Origin: Exiguobacterium indicum HHS 31
GTDB lineage: Bacteria > Bacillota > Bacilli > Exiguobacteriales > Exiguobacteriaceae
NCBI RefSeq assembly: GCF_001939065.1
Contig: NZ_MPSZ01000001.1
Coordinates: forward strand, 1,054,001 to 1,118,000
DNA length: 64,000 nucleotides
Direction: 5' to 3'
The notes below the pieces were generated by a model. The model saw nothing but the letters and a program-made list of their open reading frames with translations. It was not told the DNA's origin and did not search any database. The translations under genes were made by a program, and so were the position numbers. Shown one piece after another: positions 1 through 8,590 of this stretch (position 1 is its first letter; every line of letters begins with the position of its first letter).

Positions 1-1069
1 CAAGATATGAAAGGATTTTCTCCATCTGTTCGTTCGAAGCTTGAGCCCCCATCATGACGTCCGAATCAAGAGGATTTCCGATCTTGATGGCTTTGACACG
101 CTCTAGAACACGTTCCATGAACGGCTCGTAAATTGATTCTTGAATCAAGGCACGCGACGGACACGTACAGACTTCTCCTTGGTTCAACGCAAACATCAGT
201 AATCCTTCGATTGCTTTATCGAAGAAAGCATCATCTGCCTGCATGATATCTTCGAAGAAGATGTTCGGTGATTTCCCACCGAGTTCGAGTGTGACCGGAA
301 TCAGGTTCTGTGATGCGTACTGCATGATCAAACGTCCTGTCGTCGTCTCACCCGTAAAGGCGATTTTTGCGATTCGTTTGCTTGAAGCGAGCGGTTTTCC
401 TGCCTCGAGACCAAATCCATTGACGATGTTCACGACACCAGGTGGCAATAGATCTTCAACAAGTTCCATGAGCACCATGATGCTCGCTGGTGTTTGTTCT
501 GCTGGTTTTAAGACGACACAGTTTCCTGCTGCGAGAGCCGGTGCCAGCTTCCAGACAGCCATCAGGAGAGGGAAGTTCCACGGAATGATTTGACCAACGA
601 CGCCAAGTGGCTCATGGAAGTGGTACGCTACCGTGTCTTGATCGAGTTCGCCGACCGAACCTTCTTGGGCACGGATGACGCCGGCGAAATAACGGAAGTG
701 ATCGATTGCGAGCGGTAGATCGGCGTTGAGTGTCTCACGGACCGCTTTCCCGTTCTCAAGTGTCTCTGCATAAGCGAGCATCTCAAGGTTTTCTTCCATC
801 CGATTCGCGATTTTATTTAAAATGTTTGAGCGTTCCGTTACAGACGTTTTCCCCCATGCTTCTTTTGCCGCGTGTGCTGCATCAAGAGCCAGTTCGATGT
901 CTTCCTTACCGGAACGAGCGACTTGGCACAATACTTTACCAGTGACAGGTGTGACATTATCAAAATATTCTCCCCCGACAGGTGCCGTCCACTTTCCATT
1001 GATGTAATTTTCATACCGTTCCTTGTACTGTACTTTTGACCCTTGCTTGTTCGGAATGTCATAAATCAT
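1..1069 (-). CDS. NAD(P)-dependent aldehyde dehydrogenase, 5' part (runs off window)
   Basis: The first about 356 residues of an aldehyde dehydrogenase, which oxidises an aldehyde to the acid in the cytoplasm; the C-terminus lies beyond base 1. The catalytic segment reads [13 protein letters not shown], the form seen in E. coli AldB and acetaldehyde dehydrogenases, with the nucleophilic cysteine in VCTC. The substrate-pocket segment [20 protein letters not shown] and the LELGGKSP stretch are typical of the family. The ATG at 1069 follows a GAGGGAGGAAATAAC ribosome site. A cre-like palindrome sits about 50 bases upstream, so catabolite control is plausible. The substrate cannot be told from sequence alone; acetaldehyde is likely by AldB similarity. 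Confidence 0.9.
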   Translation of the reverse strand, partial: MIYDIPNKQGSKVQYKERYENYINGKWTAPVGGEYFDNVTPVTGKVLCQVARSGKEDIELALDAAHAAKEAWGKTSVTERSNILNKIANRMEENLEMLAYAETLENGKAVRETLNADLPLAIDHFRYFAGVIRAQEGSVGELDQDTVAYHFHEPLGVVGQIIPWNFPLLMAVWKLAPALAAGNCVVLKPAEQTPASIMVLMELVEDLLPPGVVNIVNGFGLEAGKPLASSKRIAKIAFTGETTTGRLIMQYASQNLIPVTLELGGKSPNIFFEDIMQADDAFFDKAIEGLLMFALNQGEVCTCPSRALIQESIYEPFMERVLERVKAIKIGNPLDSDVMMGAQASNEQMEKILSYL

Positions 1070-1118
1070 GCGTTATTTCCTCCCTCAACTAAAATGGTCA
1101 AGCAGTGAGACGGATGCT

Positions 1119-1132
1119 TGTATGCGCTTACA
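1119..1132. promoter_or_regulatory. cre-like site upstream of the aldehyde dehydrogenase gene
   Basis: TGTATGCGCTTACA matches the CcpA consensus TGWAANCGNTNWCA with one mismatch. It lies 50 bases before the start codon of the aldehyde dehydrogenase gene, a position where bound CcpA could block transcription. Binding is inferred from sequence only. Confidence 0.5.
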
Positions 1133-1220
1133 TTTTAATATAGGCTAAAACAGCCCCCTCGATACCATCGTACCAAAATTATATGAAAAGTCAAAAAATT
1201 CCGGTAAATATCTGTGATTT

Positions 1221-1259
1221 TTTTCGAGAAAAAACATCTCCATTTTCGGGAGATGTTTT
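1221..1259 (-). terminator. Rho-independent terminator after the yteA-like gene
   Basis: The 11-bp stem AAAACATCTCC / GGAGATGTTTT (1231-1241 with 1249-1259) is followed on the minus strand by a T-rich run. It lies directly after the stop codon of the YteA-like gene and isolates it from the dehydrogenase gene. Confidence 0.75.
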
Positions 1260-1264
1260 GCCGG

Positions 1265-1789
1265 TCAAGACCGTGTCGGGTCAATTCCGTCTTCTTGGTC
1301 AGACGGTGTATCGGAACTACCGAAATCACTTACTTTCGAGAATCCATCCGTATCACCGTCGATGTCTTTCCCGCGGGCTGTAACAGATGGATCCAGTACA
1401 TCTTCTTCACTTGGTCGCGAATTCGGATCGTTCTCGTTTTGTTCTGCTTCTTCTTTTGCATGCTCGATACATAATAGCGTTTCCGGAATGATATCAAGAC
1501 GTTCAATCTCAATCTCTTTTCCACAGACCTTACAAATGCCATACGTTCCGTCCTCGATCGCTTTTAGGGCACGATCCACATCAGAGAGCATATCCTCTTG
1601 CATGTCCGTGATCGCTTGATCGCGTTCCCGCAAGAACAATTCATCGCCGGAATCGGCAGGATGATTATCGTAACTCGACAATTCACCTTCATCGTAATCC
1701 ATATCGCGTTGTTCGATGTTTGATGTCGTCTTTTCTTTTTCCTTTAATAATCGTTGCTTGAATTCTTCCGTCTGTTGTTTAGATAACAT
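1265..1789 (-). CDS. yteA: YteA-type TraR/DksA zinc-finger protein
   Basis: A 174-residue protein of the TraR/DksA C4 zinc-finger superfamily, nearest in style to B. subtilis YteA. The N-terminal helix is charged (KQRLLKEKEK). The zinc site appears as C86-x2-C89 and C107-x2-H110, so the last ligand is histidine instead of cysteine. The segment YDNHPAD at about 40-46 is characteristic of the YteA group. The C-terminal 60 residues are acidic and probably disordered. In Gram-negatives DksA binds the RNA polymerase secondary channel; whether YteA does is not known. The gene is monocistronic, with its own terminator. Confidence 0.8.
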   Translation of the reverse strand: MLSKQQTEEFKQRLLKEKEKTTSNIEQRDMDYDEGELSSYDNHPADSGDELFLRERDQAITDMQEDMLSDVDRALKAIEDGTYGICKVCGKEIEIERLDIIPETLLCIEHAKEEAEQNENDPNSRPSEEDVLDPSVTARGKDIDGDTDGFSKVSDFGSSDTPSDQEDGIDPTRS

Positions 1790-1857
1790 GATTGTTCGAC
1801 TCCCCTTCGTTAGAACCTCTGTTAAGAATGTAGCCTATTCGAAGAAGAGTTAAACCA

Positions 1858-2655
1858 TCACGAACACTTATAAGAACGAATTGATCCATGAAGATCACAG
1901 ATAACCGTCATGCATTCATTCCCATCGTTAAAACAAATCTGATGTGATCGTCCGTTCTTGGATGTCGTGATGTCATCGATCCACAGTTGCGAAGCATCTG
2001 CCGAAGACAGCATCGCGATTTTGTCACGAATCATGAATAAATCAAACGGTAACAGATTCAAGGATTGAATCGTTAACCCATGTTTACGGAAGAGTGGATC
2101 AAGCTGGTATTGCGAAAGACTATATAAAGACTTTTCCGTCCCACCAATCAGTAGTTGAATCGAATGTGACGGTTCATGACTGTCGATTCGTTCCTTATGC
2201 AGGATGATTCGCCCTCGAACTCCAGACTCATTGAAAATTCGTTGCGTATCCTCTTGTGAAAGGCGTGGTCCGCCTTCCTTGACCTTTAAGACGATGTGAG
2301 CGAATTCCGCGAAATCCGGTTTTCCGATTTCAAGCGCTGGGATATGACGGACTTCTTCACGTTCAATGATTTCAATCAAGTCACGCTCGACTTGGACACT
2401 GACCGTATCTGTTGAAAAGACACGGACGTCGATCACGAATTGATCAAGTACCGCATTTACTTCGATCGTATACGTCAATTCAAGGTTTTTTTCTTGTTCA
2501 ACCAACAAACGATTCAAGATGAGTTGATGCAATAAATGGACTGGTGTACGTGAAGAAAACTGACTCGAATAAATCAAATGTTTTGGTCCGGTTCCTTTTG
2601 TTGCTTTTGGTCGTGCTCCGTTTAATCTATATACGTTCACTTTATAATTCAACAT
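1858..2655 (-). CDS. Hypothetical protein, 265 residues
   Basis: I do not recognise a family. The chosen ATG at 2655 has a good ribosome site (AGAAGGTGATTAT before it); an upstream in-frame extension exists but has none. The product is soluble, without signal peptide or membrane segment, and mixes basic N-terminal strands (NYKVNVYRLNGARPK) with a long middle region rich in alternating hydrophobic residues that suggests beta structure. The C-terminus ends in YKCS. Both neighbours have or are followed by terminators, so it is probably transcribed alone. No catalytic motif is visible and no function is proposed. Confidence 0.7.
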   Translation of the reverse strand: MLNYKVNVYRLNGARPKATKGTGPKHLIYSSQFSSRTPVHLLHQLILNRLLVEQEKNLELTYTIEVNAVLDQFVIDVRVFSTDTVSVQVERDLIEIIEREEVRHIPALEIGKPDFAEFAHIVLKVKEGGPRLSQEDTQRIFNESGVRGRIILHKERIDSHEPSHSIQLLIGGTEKSLYSLSQYQLDPLFRKHGLTIQSLNLLPFDLFMIRDKIAMLSSADASQLWIDDITTSKNGRSHQICFNDGNECMTVICDLHGSIRSYKCS

Positions 2656-2847
2656 ATAATCACCTTCTCTTACCTGAAAAATCGGAATAGAGATGTTCCG
2701 TTCATATAGCGTACAATGTATTTTAATCGCTAAATATTCGTTTTCGAATATTCCAAATTGAATATACAAATTGTAATCAAATTGTGATAGAAGAATTTCA
2801 AAAACTGGTTATTTCGATGACGATGCGCTACATGTTATTCGATATAC

Positions 2848-2879
2848 AAAACCACCCTTCACGTGACGTGAAGGGTGGT
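2848..2879 (-). terminator. Terminator of the mtl operon
   Basis: The stem ACCACCCTTCAC / GTGAAGGGTGGT (2851-2862 with 2868-2879) lies just after the mtlD stop codon and is followed on the minus strand by TTTTG. Confidence 0.75.
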
Positions 2880-2893
2880 GCGCACACTTATTC

Positions 2894-4036
2894 TCAAGCA
2901 ATCGAATTGACTTGTTGTTGCATCGCTTCATAATGTTCAATGATTCGAGATCCAAGTGGATCCGTTGCTGACAGTTTTAGGTATGCGTTTAACGCATCTT
3001 CAATTCCATATTTCGTGATATACGCATTCAATTCAGAAGATTCTGAATCATTTGGATCGAAATAGGTCAGGGCTGCTGCGATCCCGCGTGCTAATCCATC
3101 TGCTTCGATCCCACGCTCCATCAATTCCTTCGCTGGTTTGACGAGTCGGTCACTTGGACTCAGTTTACGAATCGGTGAACGAGCAACACGAATGATTTCA
3201 TCATGAATTCGCGGGTTTTCAAAGCGTTTCATATTCTTTTGGATATATGCACTATGGTCGACGGGGTTAAAGCCGTACTTTTCAAGTAACAACCACCCTG
3301 TTTCATAAAGTGCTGTCTGGACACCACGACGGATGCGTGGATCCGTTAGACTTTCAGCGATCGTCTCTTTATGAAAGAGTGCTCCGAGGTACGAAGCAAT
3401 CGCATGTCCCGTATTAACGGTGAACAGCTTCCGCTCAATGAACGGTTCGATGTTCTCGACATAAGTGACGCCTTCGATCCGTGGATAAGCTTCCGGTAGT
3501 CCAGTCGTCTCAATCACCCATTCGAAGAATTCTTCCACTTCGACGTATAACGGGTCTTCGTGATGTTGAAGCGGCACGATCCGGTCAACCGCTGCATTCG
3601 GAAAATACCAGTTCTCCGCTACCGTCTGATGTTTCGCTACCTCCGCTTGCAAGTGTTTTGACCCACCGATCATGTTCTCGCACGCAATGACGTAGACAGG
3701 TGTCTGTTGATCACGTTGACGTAACCCTTCCGCAATCAAAGGAGCTATTTTCGACAACAAGCTCGGACCGACAGCAGTCGTAATCACATCTGCATCGCGA
3801 ATCGCTGCAATGACCTGATCCGGTTCAGACAAACTGTTGAGCGCCGTCACGCCGTCGACCCGTTCACGTCCTCCCTGTTCAGAGGCATAACCGACCTCGT
3901 AGGTATGGCGTGCTTTTAATGCATCGACGACCGTCGAATTGACATCTACGAAACAGACTTCGTAACCCGTCTTGACGAGTTGTAAGCCGATGAAACCACG
4001 TCCGATGTTACCGGCACCAAAATGGATGGCTTTCAT
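2894..4036 (-). CDS. mtlD: Mannitol-1-phosphate 5-dehydrogenase
   Basis: MtlD oxidises mannitol 1-phosphate to fructose 6-phosphate with NAD+, feeding PTS-imported mannitol into glycolysis. The 380-residue length is standard. The N-terminus MKAIHFGAGNIGRGFIG is the classic nucleotide-binding start of this polyol-specific long-chain dehydrogenase family, and the segment FTVNTGHAI with the following conserved helices carries the catalytic region. It is the last gene of the mannitol operon; its ribosome site GGAGG overlaps the mtlF stop codon two bases upstream, so translation is probably coupled. Recognition is strong from the motif, length and neighbours. Confidence 0.97.
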   Translation of the reverse strand: MKAIHFGAGNIGRGFIGLQLVKTGYEVCFVDVNSTVVDALKARHTYEVGYASEQGGRERVDGVTALNSLSEPDQVIAAIRDADVITTAVGPSLLSKIAPLIAEGLRQRDQQTPVYVIACENMIGGSKHLQAEVAKHQTVAENWYFPNAAVDRIVPLQHHEDPLYVEVEEFFEWVIETTGLPEAYPRIEGVTYVENIEPFIERKLFTVNTGHAIASYLGALFHKETIAESLTDPRIRRGVQTALYETGWLLLEKYGFNPVDHSAYIQKNMKRFENPRIHDEIIRVARSPIRKLSPSDRLVKPAKELMERGIEADGLARGIAAALTYFDPNDSESSELNAYITKYGIEDALNAYLKLSATDPLGSRIIEHYEAMQQQVNSIA

Positions 4037-4038
4037 GC

Positions 4039-4476
4039 TTACACCTCCGCTGTCAATAAGGCGATGATTTCTTCTTTTGATGTCGCTGCCACGATACGCT
4101 CGACGTTCTCCTCATCGGAGCAAATGACCGCGATATTCGAGAGCAACTCGAGATGTTCGTCCCCGACGCCAGCGATACCGATGACGAGTCGTGCTTGTTC
4201 CGTTCCGAACGTTACGCCTTGCGGTACTTGTAGAATCGATAGTCCTGTTTTCTTGACTTGTGATTTAGCCGACTCTGTTCCGTGGGGAATTGCGACATGA
4301 TTACCGATATAGACCGTTGATAAAGCGTGACGCTCTTGCATTGAATCGATATAACCCGCTTCGACATATCCATGATCGACGAGGAGTTGACCGGCAGCCG
4401 TAATGGCTGCCGTCTCGTCTGCGAATTGTTGGTTCAGTAATACAAGTTCCGGTGAAAGGTTCATTGTCGTTGTCAT
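4039..4476 (-). CDS. mtlF: Mannitol PTS enzyme IIA component
   Basis: A 145-residue EIIA of the mannitol/fructose PTS class, which accepts phosphate from HPr and passes it to the EIIB domain of MtlA. The phosphorylated histidine is H65 in GNHVAIPHGT. The start at 4476 follows AAGGAGGAATAAAC; longer in-frame starts run into the end of mtlA and lack a ribosome site. The gene lies 34 bases after mtlA and two bases before mtlD. A separate EIIA protein beside an EIICB transporter is the usual Gram-positive arrangement. Confidence 0.96.
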   Translation of the reverse strand: MTTTMNLSPELVLLNQQFADETAAITAAGQLLVDHGYVEAGYIDSMQERHALSTVYIGNHVAIPHGTESAKSQVKKTGLSILQVPQGVTFGTEQARLVIGIAGVGDEHLELLSNIAVICSDEENVERIVAATSKEEIIALLTAEV

Positions 4477-4510
4477 GTTTATTCCTCCTTGAATATCTCT
4501 ATCTTTATTT

Positions 4511-5941
4511 TTAAGAAATCTTATTTCGTGCTGTTTCGATCTCATGAACAAGTTGATCATAATATCCGGCATTTAAGAAATTATCGACTGATCGGTGTTC
4601 TGCCGTTGGTACCTGTTCCTTCGCCCGCTCCGTCAAATCACGATGCGTGATGATCAGTTCGGCGTTTTGCGGCAATTGACTGATCGACGTATTCGTTACC
4701 TTGATCGGTAAGCCCGCTTTGTTGATTTTATTGCGAAGGACGGATGCCCCCATCGCACTCGATCCCATACCAGCGTCACAAGCGAAAATGATATGTTCGA
4801 CTTCTGCAAGTGGTTTAGCATCAGCTGAAACGAGTGTCGAGGCAATCGATTGTTTTCCTTTCATCGCACTAACGTTCGCGCTTGCTTCTTCAAGGGATGT
4901 CTCTTTTGCTTTGCTTGTCTTCAGCAGAACAGTTGAGACAACGAAGGTCACAGATGCTGAAACAAGGACACCGGCGATCAATCCGACGTAAGAACCGCGG
5001 GATGCCATTGCAAGAACCGCAATGATACTACCTGGTGAAGCAGGTGCGACTAAACCGACATCAAATAGGACGAATGTGAGGATCCCACTCATACCACCTG
5101 CGATCATCGCAAGCAATAAGACCGGCTTCATCAAGACATATGGGAAGTAAATTTCGTGAATCCCACCGATGAACTGAATGAACGCGGCACCCGGTGCTGT
5201 TTTCTTTGCCGCACCAGAACCGAAGAACGAGTAAGCGAGTAACAATCCGAGACCCGGACCGGGGTTGGCTTCGAGTAAGAACAGAACTGATTTGCCCGCC
5301 TCGTTTACTTGATCGAGACCCAGTGGGCTTAAGATGCCGTGGTTGATGGCGTTGTTCAAGAATAAAATTTTCGCTGGTTCAATGAACAAACTCGCTAATG
5401 GTAGCAAGTGTGCACTGACGATCGCACCAACTGCTGCAGCCATGATGTCGTCAAGACCTGTCATGAGTGGTCCGAATACTTTGAATCCACCGAGCATCAA
5501 CAACCCACCGATGATCCCGACCGAGAAATTGTTGACGAGCATCTCGAGACCTGGCTTGATTTTTCCTTCGATCAACTGATCGAACTTTTTGATGACGTAT
5601 CCGCCAAGTGGTCCCATGATCATGGCACCGAGGAACATCGGAATCTCTGTTCCGACGATGACCCCCATCGTCGCGAGCGTCCCGACGACGCCTCCTCTGA
5701 CGTCATGCATTAATTTCCCGCCCGTGTATCCGATCAGCAACGGTAAAAGATAGGTGATTGTCGGACCGACGAGTTCACCGAGTTCCTTATTTGGTGCCCA
5801 TCCAGTTGGGATGAACAGTGCCGTGATGATCCCCCAGGCGATGAATGCACCGATGTTCGGCATGACCATACCGCTTAAAAAGCTTCCGAACCGTTGAACT
5901 TGTACACGGATGCCCCGTGCTCCATTTTGAGCTGTCGCCAT
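4511..5941 (-). CDS. mtlA: Mannitol PTS enzyme IICB transporter
   Basis: The membrane transporter that imports mannitol and phosphorylates it. Of 476 residues, about 1-345 form the EIIC domain with multiple membrane helices and the conserved GGIHEIYFPY loop at about 259-268. A linker follows, then the EIIB domain with the phosphocysteine C388 in FACDAGMGSSAMGAS. The start ATG at 5941 is chosen for its GGAGG ribosome site and for the family-typical FGSFLSGMVMPNIGAFIAW beginning; an upstream in-frame extension to 6028 runs through the cre-like site. It begins the mtlA-mtlF-mtlD transcript. Confidence 0.96.
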   Translation of the reverse strand: MATAQNGARGIRVQVQRFGSFLSGMVMPNIGAFIAWGIITALFIPTGWAPNKELGELVGPTITYLLPLLIGYTGGKLMHDVRGGVVGTLATMGVIVGTEIPMFLGAMIMGPLGGYVIKKFDQLIEGKIKPGLEMLVNNFSVGIIGGLLMLGGFKVFGPLMTGLDDIMAAAVGAIVSAHLLPLASLFIEPAKILFLNNAINHGILSPLGLDQVNEAGKSVLFLLEANPGPGLGLLLAYSFFGSGAAKKTAPGAAFIQFIGGIHEIYFPYVLMKPVLLLAMIAGGMSGILTFVLFDVGLVAPASPGSIIAVLAMASRGSYVGLIAGVLVSASVTFVVSTVLLKTSKAKETSLEEASANVSAMKGKQSIASTLVSADAKPLAEVEHIIFACDAGMGSSAMGASVLRNKINKAGLPIKVTNTSISQLPQNAELIITHRDLTERAKEQVPTAEHRSVDNFLNAGYYDQLVHEIETARNKIS

Positions 5942-6011
5942 TGCGTTAGCCTCCATTTCGTGTATGAGTTGATAAGATGATTGCTTTGCTATGACCTTAT
6001 TGTAAGAGTAC

Positions 6012-6025
6012 TGCAAGCGCTTACT
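6012..6025. promoter_or_regulatory. cre-like site before mtlA
   Basis: TGCAAGCGCTTACT has the palindromic core AAGCGCTT of CcpA sites and two mismatches to the 14-base consensus. It lies 71 bases before the mtlA start, consistent with catabolite repression of mannitol uptake. Confidence 0.55.
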
Positions 6026-6046
6026 CAATCTTTCCTAGTTCAGTCT

Positions 6047-6066
6047 TTGTCCAAGAAGTTGGACAG
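6047..6066. promoter_or_regulatory. Candidate MtlR operator
   Basis: TTGTCCAAGAAGTTGGACAG is an inverted repeat with the TTG-N-C half-sites and four-base centre seen in the reported B. subtilis MtlR site TTGNCACA-N4-TGTGNCAA, though the inner bases differ. The symmetry extends outwards to AGTCT/AGACT. It lies upstream of the cre-like site, where an activator would bind. Assignment to MtlR is inference from the resemblance and the position. Confidence 0.5.
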
Positions 6067-6091
6067 ACTAAAAAGAAGCCTGCTTGACGTG

Positions 6092-6134
6092 AAAAAATCC
6101 CTGTCACTTCAGGAATGGAGTGACAGGGATTTTT
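6092..6134 (-). terminator. Terminator between mtlR and mtlA
   Basis: The stem AAAAATCCCTGTCACT / AGTGACAGGGATTTTT touches the mtlR stop codon. It separates the EIIB-mtlR transcript from the mtlAFD transcript, implying that mtlA has its own promoter. Confidence 0.85.
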
Positions 6135-8146
6135 CAAGTGTGACCTAGGAATTGATCAATGACCGTTCGAAACGTTCGATTCAAAAGCAGACGAATCGTC
6201 TGTTCCTCCCCGAACTCGAATTGATCCATTTGTTCGGGACTCTCGATGATCGCAGCACTGATCGAACTGAGTAATTCAAGCAGTTCGTTCGAGGTCTCTT
6301 CCGGTGCGACCAAGACGAGGAGCCGTTCGACGGATTGTAACTGTTGATCCATTCCGAGCAAGTCGATCGGTTCAGGCAATTCAAAGATGAGGAATCCCCC
6401 TCGTTGAATCGTCGCATCGCGTCCGTGAAACAGCGCAAGCCGCGTTCCCGGAATACCAAGACCTGACATCTCATGACGACGTAGCAATTGTCCAGAGAGC
6501 GAAACAGCTGACTTCGCCAATCCTTGCTCGACCATGCGTGTACTGATCTCAAACAAGAGCGATTCAATCCCATCGCCCACGCGCGCTAACCGTTCCATTT
6601 GGAATCCGTCCGATACTTGAATGGACGATGCAACGAGCCGATGCAATTGCTCAAGATCGAGCCATTCCGTTTTTGTCTTTCGCGGTGCCGGTTGAAAGGA
6701 TTTAGGCAAGGCGAGAATTAATTTCCGAATTCGTTCGACCTCATCCTGAGGAAGCAACGGGTTGACGAGAAGATGTGGTGGACGAATGTCAGGCAACGGT
6801 ACAGTCGACAATACAAAGTCGTACGAATCGATTGGTAACCGTTCGATGCCAAACAGGGACGAGTTATCGATGTGCTCGAGTTCAGCGAATTCTTGCCGTA
6901 GCCGATTCATCAACAACTTCGAGGAACCGAGTCCAGCAGAGCAGACGACGAGAACACGATATGGGAGTTTTGGTGTCGGTTTGCTGAGAACGGCACCGAA
7001 ATGCATGACCCAAAATGCTAAATCTACGTCTTCAAATGTCGCATCGTTGAAGATCGACAGTGCTGCTTGTTTGACCGCATCAAACAAGCGCGGATATTCC
7101 CGTTCGATTTGTTTGATGACATAGGACGGATTGACGCTATTTTGACGTGTGTACGATTGAATATGCGAAACGAGTCCGCGTTCTAGCGCATGATCCTTCG
7201 TAAAGTTCGTTCCATATAACAAGGAGACATGCTCAATCAATCGTTTTACACGAAGGCGCGTGACGAGTTCTTCCGTATCTCCTGCGTCCGATTGAAAGAA
7301 AGCACGCAATTCTTCTGATAACCATTGGCGTTCGGCAATCGACAACGTGTCAGGTAATCGCTCTTCGACGCGTTCCACCCATTTGAGGATTTCGACCGGA
7401 TACGCTTTTAACTCGTAACGCATCGGAAACTGATCTTTGCGTAACGCTTGTAAAGCTAAGCTGAGTGTCGCACGCATGATTTGTCGGTCATTGAGACGCC
7501 CTTCTTTCGTCAATGGCGCTATGACCGCGTACGCTTGATTGATCATCTCAAGCCAGGATGTTCGATTCATGCGTAACAGATGAGGTAATTGCCCGGCGTC
7601 GCCTTGTAACAACCGATAGAAAGCGAGAACATCCCATTGCGTAAAGATCAATGAAATCAGTAATCGGCGTTTGTTGATTTCTTCGCCGATGACTTCGGCA
7701 CCAATACCTTTTTTGCGCTTGATTTCAAGGTCATATTGTAGAAACCACTCATCAATCCTCTCTAAATCCTGGCTAACCGTGCTCGGAGCCACATACATCG
7801 CATGGGCGATCGCCTGTAATTTGACCATCCCTTCTTCTTGTAGTAGCCGATACGCTAACTCGACTTGGCGATCTTCAGCGTTCGGTAATTGTTTATGTGA
7901 CAACAAGAGTTGGTCCCGTAATGCATGTTTGGCTTCGTCCGTTCCCTCAATTAAGAGACCTCTGCCGCGAACATAAGTCAAACGCAAATCATGATCTTCT
8001 AAAGACTGGGCAAGACGATCGCGTTCACGTTGAATCGTTCGTTCCGATGTCTCGAGCGTTTCCGCAATCTCTTGTATTTGAACAGGTTCCTCACGTGATA
8101 AGAGGAAAAATAAGATATCATGTTCCCGTGGTGTAAATTCAGTCAT
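6134..8146 (-). CDS. mtlR: MtlR-type PTS-regulated transcriptional activator
   Basis: MtlR activates the mannitol genes and is controlled by PTS phosphorylation. The 670 residues show two N-terminal helix-turn-helix segments (about 1-70 and 100-135), PRD1 (about 195-300), PRD2 (about 305-390), an EIIB-like domain with C402 in VVCSAGLGSSK, and an EIIA-like domain with H574 in RLALFHGRD. PRD2 keeps histidines H328 and H382, but no histidine occurs between residues 190 and 305, so PRD1 lacks the usual phospho-sites. The start codon overlaps the stop of the upstream EIIB gene by eight bases. In B. subtilis the EIIB domain of MtlA binds MtlR; a similar contact is plausible here. Confidence 0.92.
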   Translation of the reverse strand: MTEFTPREHDILFFLLSREEPVQIQEIAETLETSERTIQRERDRLAQSLEDHDLRLTYVRGRGLLIEGTDEAKHALRDQLLLSHKQLPNAEDRQVELAYRLLQEEGMVKLQAIAHAMYVAPSTVSQDLERIDEWFLQYDLEIKRKKGIGAEVIGEEINKRRLLISLIFTQWDVLAFYRLLQGDAGQLPHLLRMNRTSWLEMINQAYAVIAPLTKEGRLNDRQIMRATLSLALQALRKDQFPMRYELKAYPVEILKWVERVEERLPDTLSIAERQWLSEELRAFFQSDAGDTEELVTRLRVKRLIEHVSLLYGTNFTKDHALERGLVSHIQSYTRQNSVNPSYVIKQIEREYPRLFDAVKQAALSIFNDATFEDVDLAFWVMHFGAVLSKPTPKLPYRVLVVCSAGLGSSKLLMNRLRQEFAELEHIDNSSLFGIERLPIDSYDFVLSTVPLPDIRPPHLLVNPLLPQDEVERIRKLILALPKSFQPAPRKTKTEWLDLEQLHRLVASSIQVSDGFQMERLARVGDGIESLLFEISTRMVEQGLAKSAVSLSGQLLRRHEMSGLGIPGTRLALFHGRDATIQRGGFLIFELPEPIDLLGMDQQLQSVERLLVLVAPEETSNELLELLSSISAAIIESPEQMDQFEFGEEQTIRLLLNRTFRTVIDQFLGHT

Positions 8147-8432
8147 GCAGCCTCACTCTTTTCTGCCAAGATTCGAGGATGACGTCATATGCAGTCGGAT
8201 CAAGAATCCGATCGACTGGATGAACCGAACAATGTGTTTTCCATACGTGTCGATGGACGAGTTGCGTTTCTCCGACGATAAAAGCTGCTTGATCAGGTAG
8301 TTCTGCGATCCGACATGTCTTGACGTCTGTCGTAATACCGCATTCAAGTAAGCGCTTTCTTAAAATCGTAGCCCCCATGATACTACTCGCCATTCCACTC
8401 TCGCATACGAAATAGATGATTTCTGACTTCAT
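8139..8432 (-). CDS. Stand-alone PTS EIIB-like protein coupled to mtlR
   Basis: A 97-residue single-domain protein resembling the EIIB domain of MtlA: YFVCESGMASSIMGATILR aligns with the MtlA phosphocysteine loop, placing the reactive cysteine at C10. It has no EIIC or EIIA part. Its stop codon overlaps the mtlR start in ATGACTGA, indicating translational coupling. A good ribosome site (GAGGAGGTATGACAG) precedes the ATG. By position it may modulate MtlR, whose activity in relatives depends on contact with an EIIB domain, or it may serve another EIIC. The role is inference; the domain call is firm. Confidence 0.8.
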   Translation of the reverse strand: MKSEIIYFVCESGMASSIMGATILRKRLLECGITTDVKTCRIAELPDQAAFIVGETQLVHRHVWKTHCSVHPVDRILDPTAYDVILESWQKRVRLHD

Positions 8433-8481
8433 CTGTCATACCTCCTCTTCATTTTATAAGAATAGCAGAAATATTTTCGGT

Positions 8482-8496
8482 GTTTCACCTTGAAAC
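8482..8496. promoter_or_regulatory. Perfect palindrome before the EIIB-mtlR genes
   Basis: GTTTCA-CCT-TGAAAC is a perfect six-base inverted repeat with a three-base centre, 50 bases before the EIIB start. It may be an operator; no known factor is matched. Confidence 0.3.
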
Positions 8497-8542
8497 AAAA
8501 TCAATAGTTATTTTTGAACTGGCAGATTTCTTTGCCAAACAC

Positions 8543-8580
8543 AAAAAAGCCTGGATTTCCGATGTTGCCAGAAAATCCAG
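8543..8580 (-). terminator. Terminator of gltBD
   Basis: The stem CTGGATTTTC/GAAATCCAG with a central loop, followed on the minus strand by GCTTTTTTG, lies 10 bases after the gltD stop codon. Confidence 0.8.
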
Positions 8581-8590
8581 ACGATGTGAT

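Noticed and set aside
4022-4300. Plus-strand frame opposite mtlF
   Set aside because: Antisense to a firmly identified PTS gene and without translation signals.
5941-6028. Longer N-terminus for MtlA starting at 6028
   Set aside because: The extension runs through the cre-like site, has no ribosome site and lacks similarity to MtlA, whereas the ATG at 5941 has GGAGG.
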